Positions 14,861 to 24,289 are shown, counted from the first letter of the stretch. The stretch is 64,000 nt of DNA from Curtobacterium ammoniigenes NBRC 101786 (GCF_001571045.1 NZ_BCSV01000004.1:1-64000); one strand, 5' to 3'. The notes: a model not told the origin generated them from the letters alone. Program-made: numbers and translations.

Positions 14861-17808
14861 CACTGCCCGTAGAACAAGCGCTCGAACACCTGGCGCGCTC
14901 GACGGGTGGTCCCGAGGTAGTCCTCCTCGAGTTGCGTCGCAGAGCCGGGCGGATACTCAAGCAGCCGTGCCACGCCGTCGAGCTGTGCACGATCGATGGG
15001 GAGCACGTCCGTGGTCTTCCCGGACCACAGGACGAGCGCGCTCCGCGCTCGGGATGCGATGATCCATCCGGCCTCGAGACGCTCGGCGTCGATCGGGTCG
15101 ACGAAGCCCGCGACCGTAGCGGCGCGAAGCGCGTCGAGCGTCGACGTGGTCCGGAGGCCCGGAACGCTGAGCCCGTGCTGCAACTGCATCAGCTGCACGA
15201 ACCACTCGACGTCGCTCAACGAGCCGCGTCCGAGCTTGAGGTGGCGTGCCGGATCCGCTCCGCGCGGCAGGCGTTCGGCTTCGACGCGCGCTTTGATGCG
15301 CTTGACCTCACGGACCTCTCGCTCGGAGAGCGATTCCGGATACCGCGTCAGGTCGGCGATGTGCTCGAAGTTCCGGAGCAGCACCTCGTCGCCGACCGCG
15401 CCCCGAGCGCGCAACAGTGCTTGCGCCTCCCAGGTGAGCGACCACCGCGCGTAATAGGCCGCGTACGACTCGAGCGTGCGGACGGGAGGCCCATTCTTGC
15501 CCTCCGGGCGCAAGTCGATGTCGAGCTCGAACGGATAGAGCGCGTCTTCGGTGACCTCGTTGATCCGGCTCACGATCGCCCGGGCAGCCCGCGCGGCCGC
15601 TTCGGGATCCCAGCCATCGGCGCGATACACGTAGAGGATGTCGGCGTCGGAGCCGAACCCGAGCTCGCGCCCACCGAACCGCCCCATGGCGATGATGCCG
15701 AACTCCAGCCCCTCCCCGACACCCTGCCTGGCGATGGCGAGCGCACCGGTCAGCATCGCCTCGGAGACGTCGGACAGCGCTCCTCCCAACTCGTCGACGC
15801 TGAGCGTTCCGAGCACCGCGGCCATCCCGAGCCGGAGCGTCTCCCGGCGGCGCGCGGCACGGAGGATCGTGGCCGCTGCCGACGGATCGTCACCATGTCG
15901 GTTCACCGTCGCACGTGCCTCCTGCAGGAGCGTCGCCGCCGGACGCGGTCGAAGAGCGGTGTCCGGGTCATCGAGCCACGCTGCTGCTTCGGGTGAGCGT
16001 TCCAGCAGGCCCGCGAGGAACGACGACTCCGACAGGATCGTCGTGAGTGCGTACGCGGCTCCGGCGGAGTCGCGCAACATGCGGAGATACCAGCTCGTAT
16101 CGCCGAGGGCATCACTGAGGCGGCGGAACGCGAGAAGCGCACGGTCGGGGGCAGGGCCCTCCGCCATCCACCGGAGCAGGACCGGGAGCAGGGTGCGCTG
16201 AATCGTCGCTCGCCGGGAGACCCCGGAGGTCAGGGAACGGATGTGCTCGACGGCGCCGTCCGGGTTCGCGAACCCGATCGCGGAGAGACGATCCTGCACC
16301 TGAGCGCTGGTCAGCACGATGCCCTCGTCGCCGACCGCTGCGACGGCGGCGAGCAGGGGCCGGTAGAACATGCGCTCGTGCAGGCCGCGAACCTCGAGCT
16401 TGACGGCGCGCCACCGATCGACGAGCTGCCCGGCGCTGCTCGCCAGGCCGCTCGATCGCGCGAGAACGCGCAGGTCGTCTTCGTCGATCGGCATCAGGTG
16501 CGTGCGCTGGAGACGGCGCAACTGGATGCGGTGCTCGAGGACACGCAGCAGCGCGTAGTCGGGACCGAACCGTGCCGCCTCCTGCCGCCCGACGTATCCG
16601 CCAGCGGTGAGCGCCGCCATCGCATCGAGCGTGGAGCGCTCACGGACGGACTCGTCGGAGCGACCGTGCACGAGCTGGAGCAGCTGCACCGTGAACTCGA
16701 CATCACGAAGCCCGCCAGGGCCGAGCTTCAGCTGGCGGTCCACCTGGTCGGCAGGAATGTGCTCGGTGACACGCTCACGCATGCGCTGCACGGATTCGAC
16801 GAAGCCCGGACGGGACGACGAGTTCCACACGTACGGCGCGACGGCCGCGACGTATCGCTCCCCGAGATCACGCGATCCCGCGATCGCCCGAGCTTTGAGG
16901 AGCGCCTGGAACTCCCACTCGCGAGCCCAGCGTGCGTAGTAGGCCAGATGCGACTCGAGCGTGCGCACGAGTGCGCCGTCTTTGCCCTCGGGGCGGAGGT
17001 TCGCATCGATCTCCCACAGGGCCGGCTCGACGGCGAGGTCCGAGATCACATGGGTCGCGGCGATTGCGACGCGGGTCGCTGCACGCACCACGCGCTCGGT
17101 GTCGAGGGTCTCGGTAGGCTCGGTGACCCAGATGACGTCCACGTCGCTCACGTAGTTCAGCTCACGGGCGCCCGCTTTGCCCATCGCGATCACCGCCAGT
17201 GGCACTGCCGCTGCATCGGGTCCGGACACGTCGACGCGGGCGATGTCGACCGCGACGTCGAGCGCGGCGCCGGCGAGGTCGGCGAGCCCGGCTGCGACCG
17301 CCGGGAACGCGTCCGTCGGCTGCGCGTGGAGCACGTCGAACAGCGCGATCTCCGCGAGATGCCGCCGGTAGCGCACCCGGAGCGCGACGCGCGCCGCTTC
17401 ACCGCTGCAGCCCGCGGTCGCTGCGACGAGCGACTCGCGGTAGGCCGGCTGGCCACGCGGCGGTTCGATGGGTGCGTGCATCACGGCGAGCTCCGCCGGG
17501 CGACGCTGGAAGAACTCGGCAAGCCCGACGGACGCGCCGAGCAGGCGGACGAGCCGTTCCGTCGCGGCCGTGTCGCGCAAGACGTCGATGGTCGGTTCGG
17601 GTGCAACCTCGAGGAGGCGTTCGATCGCGCGGAGCGCACCGTCCGGGTCGGCGGTCCGCTCCCAGAGATCCGGCCATGATGCGAGCGGGAGGCGCACGTC
17701 TGACGGGAGGCGCGCCTCCAGTCCGGTGAACCGCTCGAGTGATCCGGACAGATCAGCGAATCCGAGGCGCGCCAGATCGCTGCGGGACGTCGTCGTCGTG
17801 TCGCTCAT
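14860..17808 (-). CDS. glnE: Bifunctional glutamine synthetase adenylyltransferase/deadenylase
   Basis: 982 aa with two nucleotidyltransferase domains. It adenylylates and deadenylylates GlnA. The N-terminal catalytic centre has ELNYVSDVDVIWV and the C-terminal one has GFGSDADILYVY; both keep the DxD metal motif. Each domain also carries the LRPEGK-type segment (ANLRPEGKDGALVR and IDLRPEGKNGPPVR), and GPGGLRDVEFTVQL and GRGSLSDVEWFVQL repeats are visible. ATG 17808 starts MSDTTTTSR; the Shine-Dalgarno is weak. It lies 29 nt downstream of glnA2 on the same strand, so the two are probably co-transcribed. Confidence 0.95.
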   Translation of the reverse strand: MSDTTTTSRSDLARLGFADLSGSLERFTGLEARLPSDVRLPLASWPDLWERTADPDGALRAIERLLEVAPEPTIDVLRDTAATERLVRLLGASVGLAEFFQRRPAELAVMHAPIEPPRGQPAYRESLVAATAGCSGEAARVALRVRYRRHLAEIALFDVLHAQPTDAFPAVAAGLADLAGAALDVAVDIARVDVSGPDAAAVPLAVIAMGKAGARELNYVSDVDVIWVTEPTETLDTERVVRAATRVAIAATHVISDLAVEPALWEIDANLRPEGKDGALVRTLESHLAYYARWAREWEFQALLKARAIAGSRDLGERYVAAVAPYVWNSSSRPGFVESVQRMRERVTEHIPADQVDRQLKLGPGGLRDVEFTVQLLQLVHGRSDESVRERSTLDAMAALTAGGYVGRQEAARFGPDYALLRVLEHRIQLRRLQRTHLMPIDEDDLRVLARSSGLASSAGQLVDRWRAVKLEVRGLHERMFYRPLLAAVAAVGDEGIVLTSAQVQDRLSAIGFANPDGAVEHIRSLTSGVSRRATIQRTLLPVLLRWMAEGPAPDRALLAFRRLSDALGDTSWYLRMLRDSAGAAYALTTILSESSFLAGLLERSPEAAAWLDDPDTALRPRPAATLLQEARATVNRHGDDPSAAATILRAARRRETLRLGMAAVLGTLSVDELGGALSDVSEAMLTGALAIARQGVGEGLEFGIIAMGRFGGRELGFGSDADILYVYRADGWDPEAAARAARAIVSRINEVTEDALYPFELDIDLRPEGKNGPPVRTLESYAAYYARWSLTWEAQALLRARGAVGDEVLLRNFEHIADLTRYPESLSEREVREVKRIKARVEAERLPRGADPARHLKLGRGSLSDVEWFVQLMQLQHGLSVPGLRTTSTLDALRAATVAGFVDPIDAERLEAGWIIASRARSALVLWSGKTTDVLPIDRAQLDGVARLLEYPPGSATQLEEDYLGTTRRARQVFERLFYGQ

Positions 17809-17837
17809 TCGAGGCTCGCGGGGTCGTTCCGGTTCGG

Positions 17838-19175
17838 TCAGAGCACTCCGAGGTTGGTCCGGAGCTCGAAGGGCGTCACCTGGTCGCGATAGGCGTGCCA
17901 CTCCTGCCGCTTGTTGAGGAGCACGTAGTTGAACACCTGCTCCCCCAGCGTCTCGGCCACGAGCTCGGAGTTCTCCATGTACTCGAGCGCGTGATCGAGG
18001 CTCGCCGGCAGCTGGTTGTACCCGAGGGCACGGCGCTCGGCGTCGGTAAGGCTCCAGACGTTGTCCTCGGCCTCGGGTGGGAGCTCGTAGCTCTCCTCGA
18101 TGCCTTTCAGCCCGGCGGCGAGGATGAGCGAGTACGCCAGGTATGGGTTCGCAGCGGAGTCGATTCCCCGGTATTCGACGCGGCTCGACTGGCCCTTGTT
18201 CGGCTTGTAGAGCGGGACACGAACAAGCGCCGATCGGTTGTTGTGGCCCCACGTGACGAACGACGGCGCCTCGTCACCGCCCCACAGACGCTTGTACGAG
18301 TTCACGAACTGGTTGGTCACCGCCGTGATCTCGGGCGCGTGCCGGAGGAGACCGGCGATGAACTGCCGGGCGATTGTCGAGAGCTGGTATTCGGCGCCGG
18401 GCTCGAAGAACGCGTTCTGATCGCCCTCGAACAGCGAGACGTGCGTGTGCATGCCCGACCCGGGCCGGCCGGACAGCGGCTTCGGCATGAAGGTCGCGTA
18501 CACACCCTGCTCGATCGCAACCTCTTTCACGACCGTGCGGAAGGTCATGATGTTGTCCGCCATGGTGAGCGCATCGGCGTACCGGAGATCGATCTCGTTC
18601 TGTCCGGGGCCGGCCTCGTGGTGGCTGAACTCGACCGAGATGCCGAGATCTTCGAGCATGCGCACGGCACGGCGACGGAAATCGTGCGCGCTGCCACCCG
18701 GCACATTGTCGAAGTAGCCGGCATGGTCGACCGGCTCGGGCTCGCCGCCGACGGGATTCTGGCTCTTCAGCAGGTAGAACTCGATCTCCGGGTGCGTGTA
18801 GAACGTGAACCCCCGCTCGGAAGCACGGGCGAGCGTCCGCTTGAGCACGTTGCGTGGGTCGGCGACCGCCGGCTGCCCATCCGGGGTGGTGATGTCACAG
18901 AACATGCGTGCGGTCGGATCGATCTCGCCGCGCCACGGGAGGATTTGAAACGTCGAGGGATCCGGGTGGGCAAGAACGTCGGCCTCGTACGAGCGCGTGA
19001 GTCCCTCGATGGCGGATCCGTCGAAGCCGATGCCCTCGGCGAACGCGCCCTCGACCTCCGCCGGCGCGATCGCGACCGATTTCAGGGTGCCGATGACATC
19101 GGTGAACCAGAGTCGGATGAACTTGATGCCACGCTCTTCGATGGTGCGGAGCACGAAGTCCGTCTGCTTGTCCAT
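17838..19175 (-). CDS. glnA2: Glutamine synthetase family protein GlnA2
   Basis: 445 aa, shorter than GlnA and typical of actinobacterial GlnA2. It has the type I architecture: DKQTDFVLRTIEERGIKFI at the start, GFDGSAIEG, GPGQNEIDLRYADA, KPLSGRPGSGMHTHVSLF and HNNRSALVRVP. The glnA-glnE-glnA2 arrangement matches mycobacteria and streptomycetes. GlnA2-type enzymes may act on polyamines or contribute little glutamine synthesis, so the substrate is open. AGAAAGGG lies about 7 nt before ATG 19175. No GlnR box is visible upstream. Confidence 0.9.
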   Translation of the reverse strand: MDKQTDFVLRTIEERGIKFIRLWFTDVIGTLKSVAIAPAEVEGAFAEGIGFDGSAIEGLTRSYEADVLAHPDPSTFQILPWRGEIDPTARMFCDITTPDGQPAVADPRNVLKRTLARASERGFTFYTHPEIEFYLLKSQNPVGGEPEPVDHAGYFDNVPGGSAHDFRRRAVRMLEDLGISVEFSHHEAGPGQNEIDLRYADALTMADNIMTFRTVVKEVAIEQGVYATFMPKPLSGRPGSGMHTHVSLFEGDQNAFFEPGAEYQLSTIARQFIAGLLRHAPEITAVTNQFVNSYKRLWGGDEAPSFVTWGHNNRSALVRVPLYKPNKGQSSRVEYRGIDSAANPYLAYSLILAAGLKGIEESYELPPEAEDNVWSLTDAERRALGYNQLPASLDHALEYMENSELVAETLGEQVFNYVLLNKRQEWHAYRDQVTPFELRTNLGVL

Positions 19176-19263
19176 GCACGCCCTTTCTGCGTCGGTCGAC
19201 GCCGCTCGCGCACCGGATTCCACAGTGCGCCGGGTGATCGCGAAGCGCGTCAGAACCCGTTAC

Positions 19264-19269
19264 TAGGGT
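19264..19269 (+). promoter_or_regulatory. -10 box of a leaderless promoter, nadE
   Basis: TAGGGT, 7 nt before ATG 19277. A GTG at 19271 sits only 1 nt after the hexamer, so ATG 19277 is the better start. Confidence 0.6.
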
Positions 19270-19276
19270 AGTGGTC

Positions 19277-21040
19277 ATGCCCCGACTCCGCTTGGCACTC
19301 GCCCAGACCAACCCCGTCGTCGGCGCGTTCCAGCGGAACAGCGCAGACATCGTCCGCATGACTCGCCGTGCCGCCGATCAGGGGGCCGATCTCGTCGCGT
19401 TCGGTGAGATGGCGCTCTCCGGGTACCCGATCGAAGACCTCGCGTCACGTCCATCGTTCCTGCGCTCCTCGCGGCGTGCGCTCGAGCACCTGGCGAGCAC
19501 GCTCGCGTCCGAGGGGCTCGGGGCTATACCGGTGGTGGTCGGCCACCCGGACGGTCCGTTCGAATCGCGTCCGGTCGACGTCTCGGCAGCGCCCACCGCG
19601 ATCGCGCAGAACTGCGCGTCGATTCTGCAGCACGGGCGCGTCGTCGCGACCACGGCGAAATACCATCTCCCCAACTACTCGGTGTTCGACGAGTACCGGG
19701 TGTTCATTCCGGGCGAGAGTCTGCTGGTGGCGCGAATCGCCGACGTCGATGTCGCGATCATCATCTGCGAAGACCTTTGGCGCGAAGGCGGGCCCGTAGC
19801 GCGCGTGCTCGAAGCGGACGCGGGCCTCCTGCTCGTGATCAACGCGTCGCCCTGGATCACCGAAAAGGACGGCGTTCGGGTCCCTCTCGTCACCCGCCGG
19901 GCGACCGAATCGGACACCATCGTCGCGTACGTCAACATCATCGGCGGGCAGGACGACCTCGTCTTCGACGGCGACAGCGTGGTGGTAGATGAACGCGGCA
20001 GCATCGTGGCGCGGGCCCCGCAGTTCCGAGAGCATCTGCTGATGGTCGACCTCGACCCGGCCCCGGCGCTCGATCCGATCATCGGGGACGGCGTTCAGCG
20101 GGTCACGATCGACACCCCGGACTCCACCGCCGGGAACGTACCGGACGGCCTTCGCCCCGCGCTCGAACCGGATATCGCCGAACCGCTCGACGATCTCGCC
20201 GCGGCCTGGCATGCGCTCGTGCTCGGCACCCGAGACTACGTCGAGAAGAACGGCTTCCGATCGGTGATCCTGGGCCTGTCCGGCGGCATCGACTCGGCTG
20301 TGTGTGCGGCCATCGCCGTCGACGCGATTGGCGCCGATCGCGTATACGGCGTGTCGATGCCCTCGCGATGGTCGAGCGAAGGCTCACGCAGCGACGCCGA
20401 CGACGTGGCGGCGCGGATGGGCCTGCACTACCGCGTCGAGCCGATCGCAGACCTCGTCGCCCCGTTCGACGAGCAGCTTGGCCTCACCGGGCTCGCTGCC
20501 GAGAACATTCAGGCCCGTGCTCGCGCCCTGATCCTCATGGGCCTGTCGAACCTCGAGGGGCACCTCGTCCTGACGACCGGCAATAAGACCGAACTCGCAG
20601 TCGGCTACTCGACGATCTACGGCGACTCGGTCGGCGGGTTCGCGCCGATCAAAGACGTCCCGAAGACGCTGGTCTGGGAACTCGCGAAATGGCGGAACCG
20701 CGCTGCGGAATCCCGCGGCGAGACAGCGCCCATTCCCGAGAACTCGATCACGAAGCCGCCGTCGGCCGAACTCCGTCCCGACCAGAAGGACGAGGACTCG
20801 CTTCCGCCGTATCCGGTCCTCGACGCAATCCTCAACGAATACATCACGAACGCGCAGGGCGCCGACGACATCGTCGCGATGGGGTTCGATGCCGACATCG
20901 TGTCGGAGGTCACCCGTCTCGTCGACCGATCGGAATGGAAGCGCCGGCAGGGCGCGATCGGCCCGAAAATCTCCGGAATGGCGTTCGGCCGCGACCGCCG
21001 CCTCCCGATCACGTACCGACCGGAACGCGTGGACCGCTAG
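19277..21040 (+). CDS. nadE: Glutamine-dependent NAD+ synthetase
   Basis: 587 aa. The N-terminal nitrilase-like glutaminase domain (about 1-270) has the Glu in GEMALSGYP, the Lys in TTAKYHLPNY and the nucleophile Cys in IIICEDLW. The C-terminal synthetase domain has the ATP pyrophosphatase P-loop LSGGIDSAVCAAIA and the TTGNKTELAVGY motif. It converts nicotinic acid adenine dinucleotide to NAD+ using glutamine-derived ammonia channelled between domains. All three glutaminase residues are present, in contrast to GatD in this window. Confidence 0.95.
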   Translation: MPRLRLALAQTNPVVGAFQRNSADIVRMTRRAADQGADLVAFGEMALSGYPIEDLASRPSFLRSSRRALEHLASTLASEGLGAIPVVVGHPDGPFESRPVDVSAAPTAIAQNCASILQHGRVVATTAKYHLPNYSVFDEYRVFIPGESLLVARIADVDVAIIICEDLWREGGPVARVLEADAGLLLVINASPWITEKDGVRVPLVTRRATESDTIVAYVNIIGGQDDLVFDGDSVVVDERGSIVARAPQFREHLLMVDLDPAPALDPIIGDGVQRVTIDTPDSTAGNVPDGLRPALEPDIAEPLDDLAAAWHALVLGTRDYVEKNGFRSVILGLSGGIDSAVCAAIAVDAIGADRVYGVSMPSRWSSEGSRSDADDVAARMGLHYRVEPIADLVAPFDEQLGLTGLAAENIQARARALILMGLSNLEGHLVLTTGNKTELAVGYSTIYGDSVGGFAPIKDVPKTLVWELAKWRNRAAESRGETAPIPENSITKPPSAELRPDQKDEDSLPPYPVLDAILNEYITNAQGADDIVAMGFDADIVSEVTRLVDRSEWKRRQGAIGPKISGMAFGRDRRLPITYRPERVDR

Positions 21041-21103
21041 CCGAGCGGCGGCGGCTCGACGAAACGGCGGCCGGCCGGGCGTCCGCGTGCCGACGAACCT
21101 CGA

Positions 21104-21289
21104 TCAGTTGTCGGCGTCGTCCTCGTCCCATTTCCGGTTGTTGCGGGCGACCGTGTCGAGCGCGTGCTCGGCCTCCTCGCGGGTGTCGAACGGCCCGATG
21201 TGATCGCGATTCGGCGACTTCAGCCCCTGCTCGACCTGGTGCGTGCGGTCGTTGTACCACCACTGGGACTCGATACGTTCCTCACTCAT
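21104..21289 (-). CDS. Small conserved hypothetical protein
   Basis: 61 aa, acidic at the C-terminus. It contains QWWYNDRTHQVEQGLKSPN and FDTREEAEHALDTVARNN. The second half has the look of an SPOR-like or DUF repeat (residue pattern GPF-T-EEAE), but it is too short for a firm family call. ATG 21289 is preceded by a leaderless-type -10 box. It is divergent from map, and the two promoters share about 60 nt. Confidence 0.7.
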   Translation of the reverse strand: MSEERIESQWWYNDRTHQVEQGLKSPNRDHIGPFDTREEAEHALDTVARNNRKWDEDDADN

Positions 21290-21296
21290 AGACGCG

Positions 21297-21302
21297 AGCG
21301 TA
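21297..21302 (-). promoter_or_regulatory. -10 box of a leaderless promoter, small protein gene
   Basis: TACGCT on the minus strand, 7 nt before ATG 21289. Confidence 0.55.
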
Positions 21303-21335
21303 CGCGCCCGGCGAACCCCGACCCTCCCGGCTGGC

Positions 21336-21341
21336 TAGACT
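21336..21341 (+). promoter_or_regulatory. -10 box of a leaderless promoter, map
   Basis: TAGACT, 7 nt before ATG 21349. No Shine-Dalgarno. Confidence 0.6.
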
Positions 21342-21348
21342 CGATCAC

Positions 21349-22224
21349 ATGCCCCGGGACGCGCACGGTCATCTGTCCGCCGGACGCCTCACCGCACAGC
21401 GCGCGGTGCCGCGGGAAATCGAACGACCCGAGTACGTCGGCCATGCGGAGCCCCATGAACGCGGGCTCGGCGACCTTTACACGGCCGATGAAATCGAGCT
21501 GATCCGCGCGTCGAGCAGGATCGCCGCCGATGCCATCGACGCCGTCGCAGCGGCGATTCGGCCGGGCGTCACGACCGATGAGCTGGACCGGATCGGCCAC
21601 GACTATCTCATCGCCCACGGCGCCTACCCCTCCACCCTCGGGTACCGCGGGTACCCGAAGTCGCTCTGCACCTCGGTCAACGAGGTGATCTGCCACGGCA
21701 TCCCGGACGACACCGTGCTCGACGACGGCGACATCGTCAACATCGACATCACCGCCTACAAGCACGGCATGCACGGCGACACGAATCGCACCTTCCTCGT
21801 CGGCGATGTGCGGCAAGAGGTGCGCGACCTCGTCGAACGCACCGAGATCGCCATGCAGCGCGGCATCAAAGCGGTCGCCCCCGGCAGGCAGGTCAACGTC
21901 ATCGGACGAGCGATCGAGGCATACGCCAAGCGCTTCGGCTACGGGGTGGTGCGCGACTACACCGGGCACGGCGTCGGCCGCGCCTTCCACTCCGGCCTCA
22001 TCATCCCGCACTACGACGCACCGCAGTACGACACGGTCATGCAGCCAGGCATGGTGTTCACCATCGAGCCGATGCTGACCCTCGGTGGGATCGAAGCCGA
22101 CATCTGGGACGACGACTGGACCGTGTCGACGCGCGACAAGTCGTGGACCGCGCAGTTCGAGCACACCCTCGTCGTCACCGAACGCGGCGCCGAGATCCTC
22201 ACGACGAGCGAAGGAAAGGCGTAA
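21349..22224 (+). CDS. map: Methionine aminopeptidase, type I
   Basis: 291 aa. It removes the initiator methionine from nascent proteins in the cytoplasm. The five metal ligands are in place: the two Asp in [19 protein letters not shown], the His in GHGVGRAFH, the Glu in FTIEPM, and the Glu in [12 protein letters not shown]. The ~45-residue N-terminal extension ([19 protein letters not shown] and onward) is typical of the longer actinobacterial MetAP1 form. ppgK starts 3 nt after the stop and is probably co-transcribed. Confidence 0.94.
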   Translation: MPRDAHGHLSAGRLTAQRAVPREIERPEYVGHAEPHERGLGDLYTADEIELIRASSRIAADAIDAVAAAIRPGVTTDELDRIGHDYLIAHGAYPSTLGYRGYPKSLCTSVNEVICHGIPDDTVLDDGDIVNIDITAYKHGMHGDTNRTFLVGDVRQEVRDLVERTEIAMQRGIKAVAPGRQVNVIGRAIEAYAKRFGYGVVRDYTGHGVGRAFHSGLIIPHYDAPQYDTVMQPGMVFTIEPMLTLGGIEADIWDDDWTVSTRDKSWTAQFEHTLVVTERGAEILTTSEGKA

Positions 22225-22227
22225 GCA

Positions 22228-22986
22228 ATGGCAGCACTGGCGGTCGGAATCGACGTCGGCGGAACAGGGATCAAGGGCGCCGTCGTCGATATCGACAGCG
22301 GCGAACTGTCCACGGACCGGATCAAGAAGTCGACGCCGGTGGGTGCGAAGCCCGATGACGTCGCCGACGTCGTCGCTGCAATCATCGATGAGCTCGAGAT
22401 GACGAACAACGAGCCGATCGGGATCTGCTTCCCCGCGATCATCCGCCACGGACGAACCATGTCGGCCGCCAACGTGTCGAAGAAGTGGATCGGCTTCGAC
22501 GCGCAGACTCTCTTCGAAAACCGGCTCGCGCGGCCGATCCACTTGGTGAACGATGCTGACGCCGCCGGCTACGCCGAGCAGCAGTTCGGTGCCGCGAAAG
22601 GCCGGAACGGGCTCGTCGTGATGACGACGCTCGGCACGGGAATCGGTACCGCGCTCATCAACGACGGCGTCCTCATCGTGAACGCCGAGCTCGGCCACCT
22701 CGAGATCGACGGCGTCGACTACGAGACCAAGGCCTCCTACGCCGCGAAGGAACGCGACGACCTCAGCTGGAAGCACTGGGCCAAGCGCCTGCAGAAGTAC
22801 TACGGCCATGTCGAGGCGCTCCTCTCCCCCGAGCTCTTCGTCGTCGGCGGCGGGGTATCGAAGCACCATGAGGAATTCTTGCCGTTGCTCGACCTCCAGG
22901 CCGACATCATCCCGGCGACGCTGCGGAACAACGCGGGCATCATCGGTGCCGCGAAGCTCGCGGCGCGCGATGTCGAACGCCGATAG
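22228..22986 (+). CDS. ppgK: Polyphosphate glucokinase
   Basis: 252 aa ROK/ASKHA kinase that phosphorylates glucose using polyphosphate (and usually ATP). The phosphate-1 loop is VGIDVGGTGIKGAVVD, the catalytic Asp is in HLVNDADAAGYAE, the phosphate-2 loop is TTLGTGIGTALINDG, and ELGHLEIDG follows. The length and GTGIK signature match actinobacterial PPGK. AAGGAAAGG lies upstream of ATG, within the end of map, giving tight coupling. Confidence 0.92.
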   Translation: MAALAVGIDVGGTGIKGAVVDIDSGELSTDRIKKSTPVGAKPDDVADVVAAIIDELEMTNNEPIGICFPAIIRHGRTMSAANVSKKWIGFDAQTLFENRLARPIHLVNDADAAGYAEQQFGAAKGRNGLVVMTTLGTGIGTALINDGVLIVNAELGHLEIDGVDYETKASYAAKERDDLSWKHWAKRLQKYYGHVEALLSPELFVVGGGVSKHHEEFLPLLDLQADIIPATLRNNAGIIGAAKLAARDVERR

Positions 22987-22995
22987 GCGCTCCGC

Positions 22996-23001
22996 TACGC
23001 T
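22996..23001 (+). promoter_or_regulatory. -10 box of rnpB
   Basis: TACGCT, ending 8 nt before the predicted 5' end of RNase P RNA and 9 nt after the ppgK stop. Confidence 0.6.
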
Positions 23002-23009
23002 GGGTGCTG

Positions 23010-23372
23010 CGAGCGGGTCGGTGAGGCGGCCGCGTCACCCCAGAGGGTGCCGAGGAACGTCCGGGCTCCACAGAGCAGGGCGGTGGGTAACACCCACCCG
23101 GGGCAACCCGCGAGACAGTGCCACAGAGAACAGACCGCCGGCGGCAACGCCGGTAAGGGTGAAACGGTGGTGTAAGAGACCACCAGGGGTCCGGGTGACC
23201 GGATCCGCTCGGTAAACCTCGCCCGGAGCAAGGTCAGACAGAGGACGATGAGGCTGCTCGCTGAGTCCTCGGGTAGACCGCTAGAGGCCGACGGCAACGT
23301 CGGCCCGAGAGAGATGGCCGTCGATCCCGCGCAAGCGGGGGGACAGAACCCGGCGTACGGCCGGCCCGCTCG
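23010..23372 (+). ncRNA. rnpB: RNase P RNA, bacterial class A
   Basis: The catalytic RNA that matures tRNA 5' ends. Conserved elements run in order: GAGGAACGTCCGGGCTCC with ACAGAGCAGGG (CR-I), CCACAGAGAACAGACCGCC, GTAAGGGTGAAACGGTGGTG followed by TAAGAGACCACCAG (CR-II/III), AGAGAGATGGCCGTC, and GGGGGACAGAACCCGGCGTA (CR-V). The ends were set by helix P1, where CGAGCGGGTCGG at 23010 pairs with CCGGCCCGCTCG ending at 23372, allowing G-U. Exact termini may be off by a few bases. Confidence 0.93.
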
Positions 23373-23404
23373 TGTCATCCCGCAATGCCCCAGCGCGGCC
23401 GGGG

Positions 23405-23469
23405 CCCACCACGGCCGGGCCCACCACGGCCAGGGCCCCACCACGGCCAGGGCCCCACCACGGCCAGGG
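23405..23469. repeat. Four tandem GC-rich units after rnpB
   Basis: Four head-to-tail copies of a 15-17 bp unit, consensus CCCACCACGGCC(A/G)GGG, starting at 23405, 23420, 23436 and 23453. They begin 32 nt downstream of rnpB and end about 70 nt before the convergent gene's stop. The 23373-23541 stretch holds no gene. Confidence 0.8.
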
Positions 23470-23541
23470 CGGCCTGGCAGCCGGCGAAGCTCAGACGCCG
23501 TCCGACCGCAATGGAGACGCGGGCTCGACCCGGCCTGGCCG

Positions 23542-24276
23542 CTATAGACCCGACTCGTACGTGCGCACCAGAATCGCGTCGCTGTCCGGGCACAGCACGA
23601 CATCGTCCTCCGCAGCGCGTCGAATCGACGCCAGATCGGACGGCGTCAACGCCACGCCAGATGCGGTCGAAACGCCGCCCTGCAGCAGACTCGCGCCGAA
23701 GCCGTATCGGGCGCGCTGCCGCTCGTACAGTGCAAGCAGGTCGTCGGGTACCCGGCTCGCCACCGCGTGCCGACTCGCCTCGACCGACGCGCGTTCGTCG
23801 GCAAGCGCAGCCAGCTCGTCGTCACGGTGCTCGGTGAGGCGCTGGTGCTCGGTGTCCGCGGCGGCCAGCGACGCCTGTACGTCACCCACACGTGCGCGCA
23901 ACTGCTCGACGCGCTCCATCGTCTCGAGCTCCGCCGACTCGAGCTCTCCGATCCGACGCCGCAGGTTTTCGAGCTCGCTCTCGAGACCGGCCGCGTTCTT
24001 GGCGTTCGCGGCGGTCTGCAGCAAGGTCGTGTCGCGCGTGACCCGCGCCTCCGCCGTCGCGACATCGGCCTCGAGCCGCGCAAGCTCCCGTTCAGCGTCT
24101 TCCGCCTGACCGGTCGCGACCTGGAGTTCGGCACGGAGTGCAGCGATGCGCCCCGTCACCTCCGCAAGCTCGGTGCCCTTCCGGAGTGCGGTGGTCCGGT
24201 GCGCGATGCGCGTGAGCTCATTGTCGAACCGCTGCACGTCGAGCAGCAGCGCCTGGTCTTCCGGAGCGGCTTTCAT
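23542..24276 (-). CDS. CT398-like coiled-coil protein with degenerate zinc ribbon
   Basis: 244 aa. Residues ~1-180 form a long coiled-coil hairpin rich in Glu, Arg, Ala and Leu (for example RIAALRAELQVATGQAEDAE). The C-terminal domain corresponds to the zf-RING_7/DUF164 ribbon, which normally has two Cys-x2-Cys pairs. Here the first pair is Ser203-TA-Ser206, and the second is Cys229-PD-Ser232 in VVLCPDSDAILVRT, so only one of four cysteines remains. The role is unknown; relatives have been proposed to act in membrane or nucleic-acid handling. AAGGA precedes ATG. It follows the NIF3 gene by 13 nt, so the two form an operon. Confidence 0.8.
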   Translation of the reverse strand: MKAAPEDQALLLDVQRFDNELTRIAHRTTALRKGTELAEVTGRIAALRAELQVATGQAEDAERELARLEADVATAEARVTRDTTLLQTAANAKNAAGLESELENLRRRIGELESAELETMERVEQLRARVGDVQASLAAADTEHQRLTEHRDDELAALADERASVEASRHAVASRVPDDLLALYERQRARYGFGASLLQGGVSTASGVALTPSDLASIRRAAEDDVVLCPDSDAILVRTYESGL

Positions 24277-24289
24277 GGCTGGAGTTCCT

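Noticed and set aside
23405-23469. GC-rich tandem repeats considered as a CRISPR array
   Set aside because: Units are 15-17 bp and contiguous, with no spacers and no cas genes nearby.
809-24276. General loss of zinc-binding proteins in this organism, suggested by MurT and the CT398-like protein
   Set aside because: GmhB keeps its Cys/His zinc site, and both nuclease-like proteins have intact Cys knuckles, so the losses are specific to those two families.
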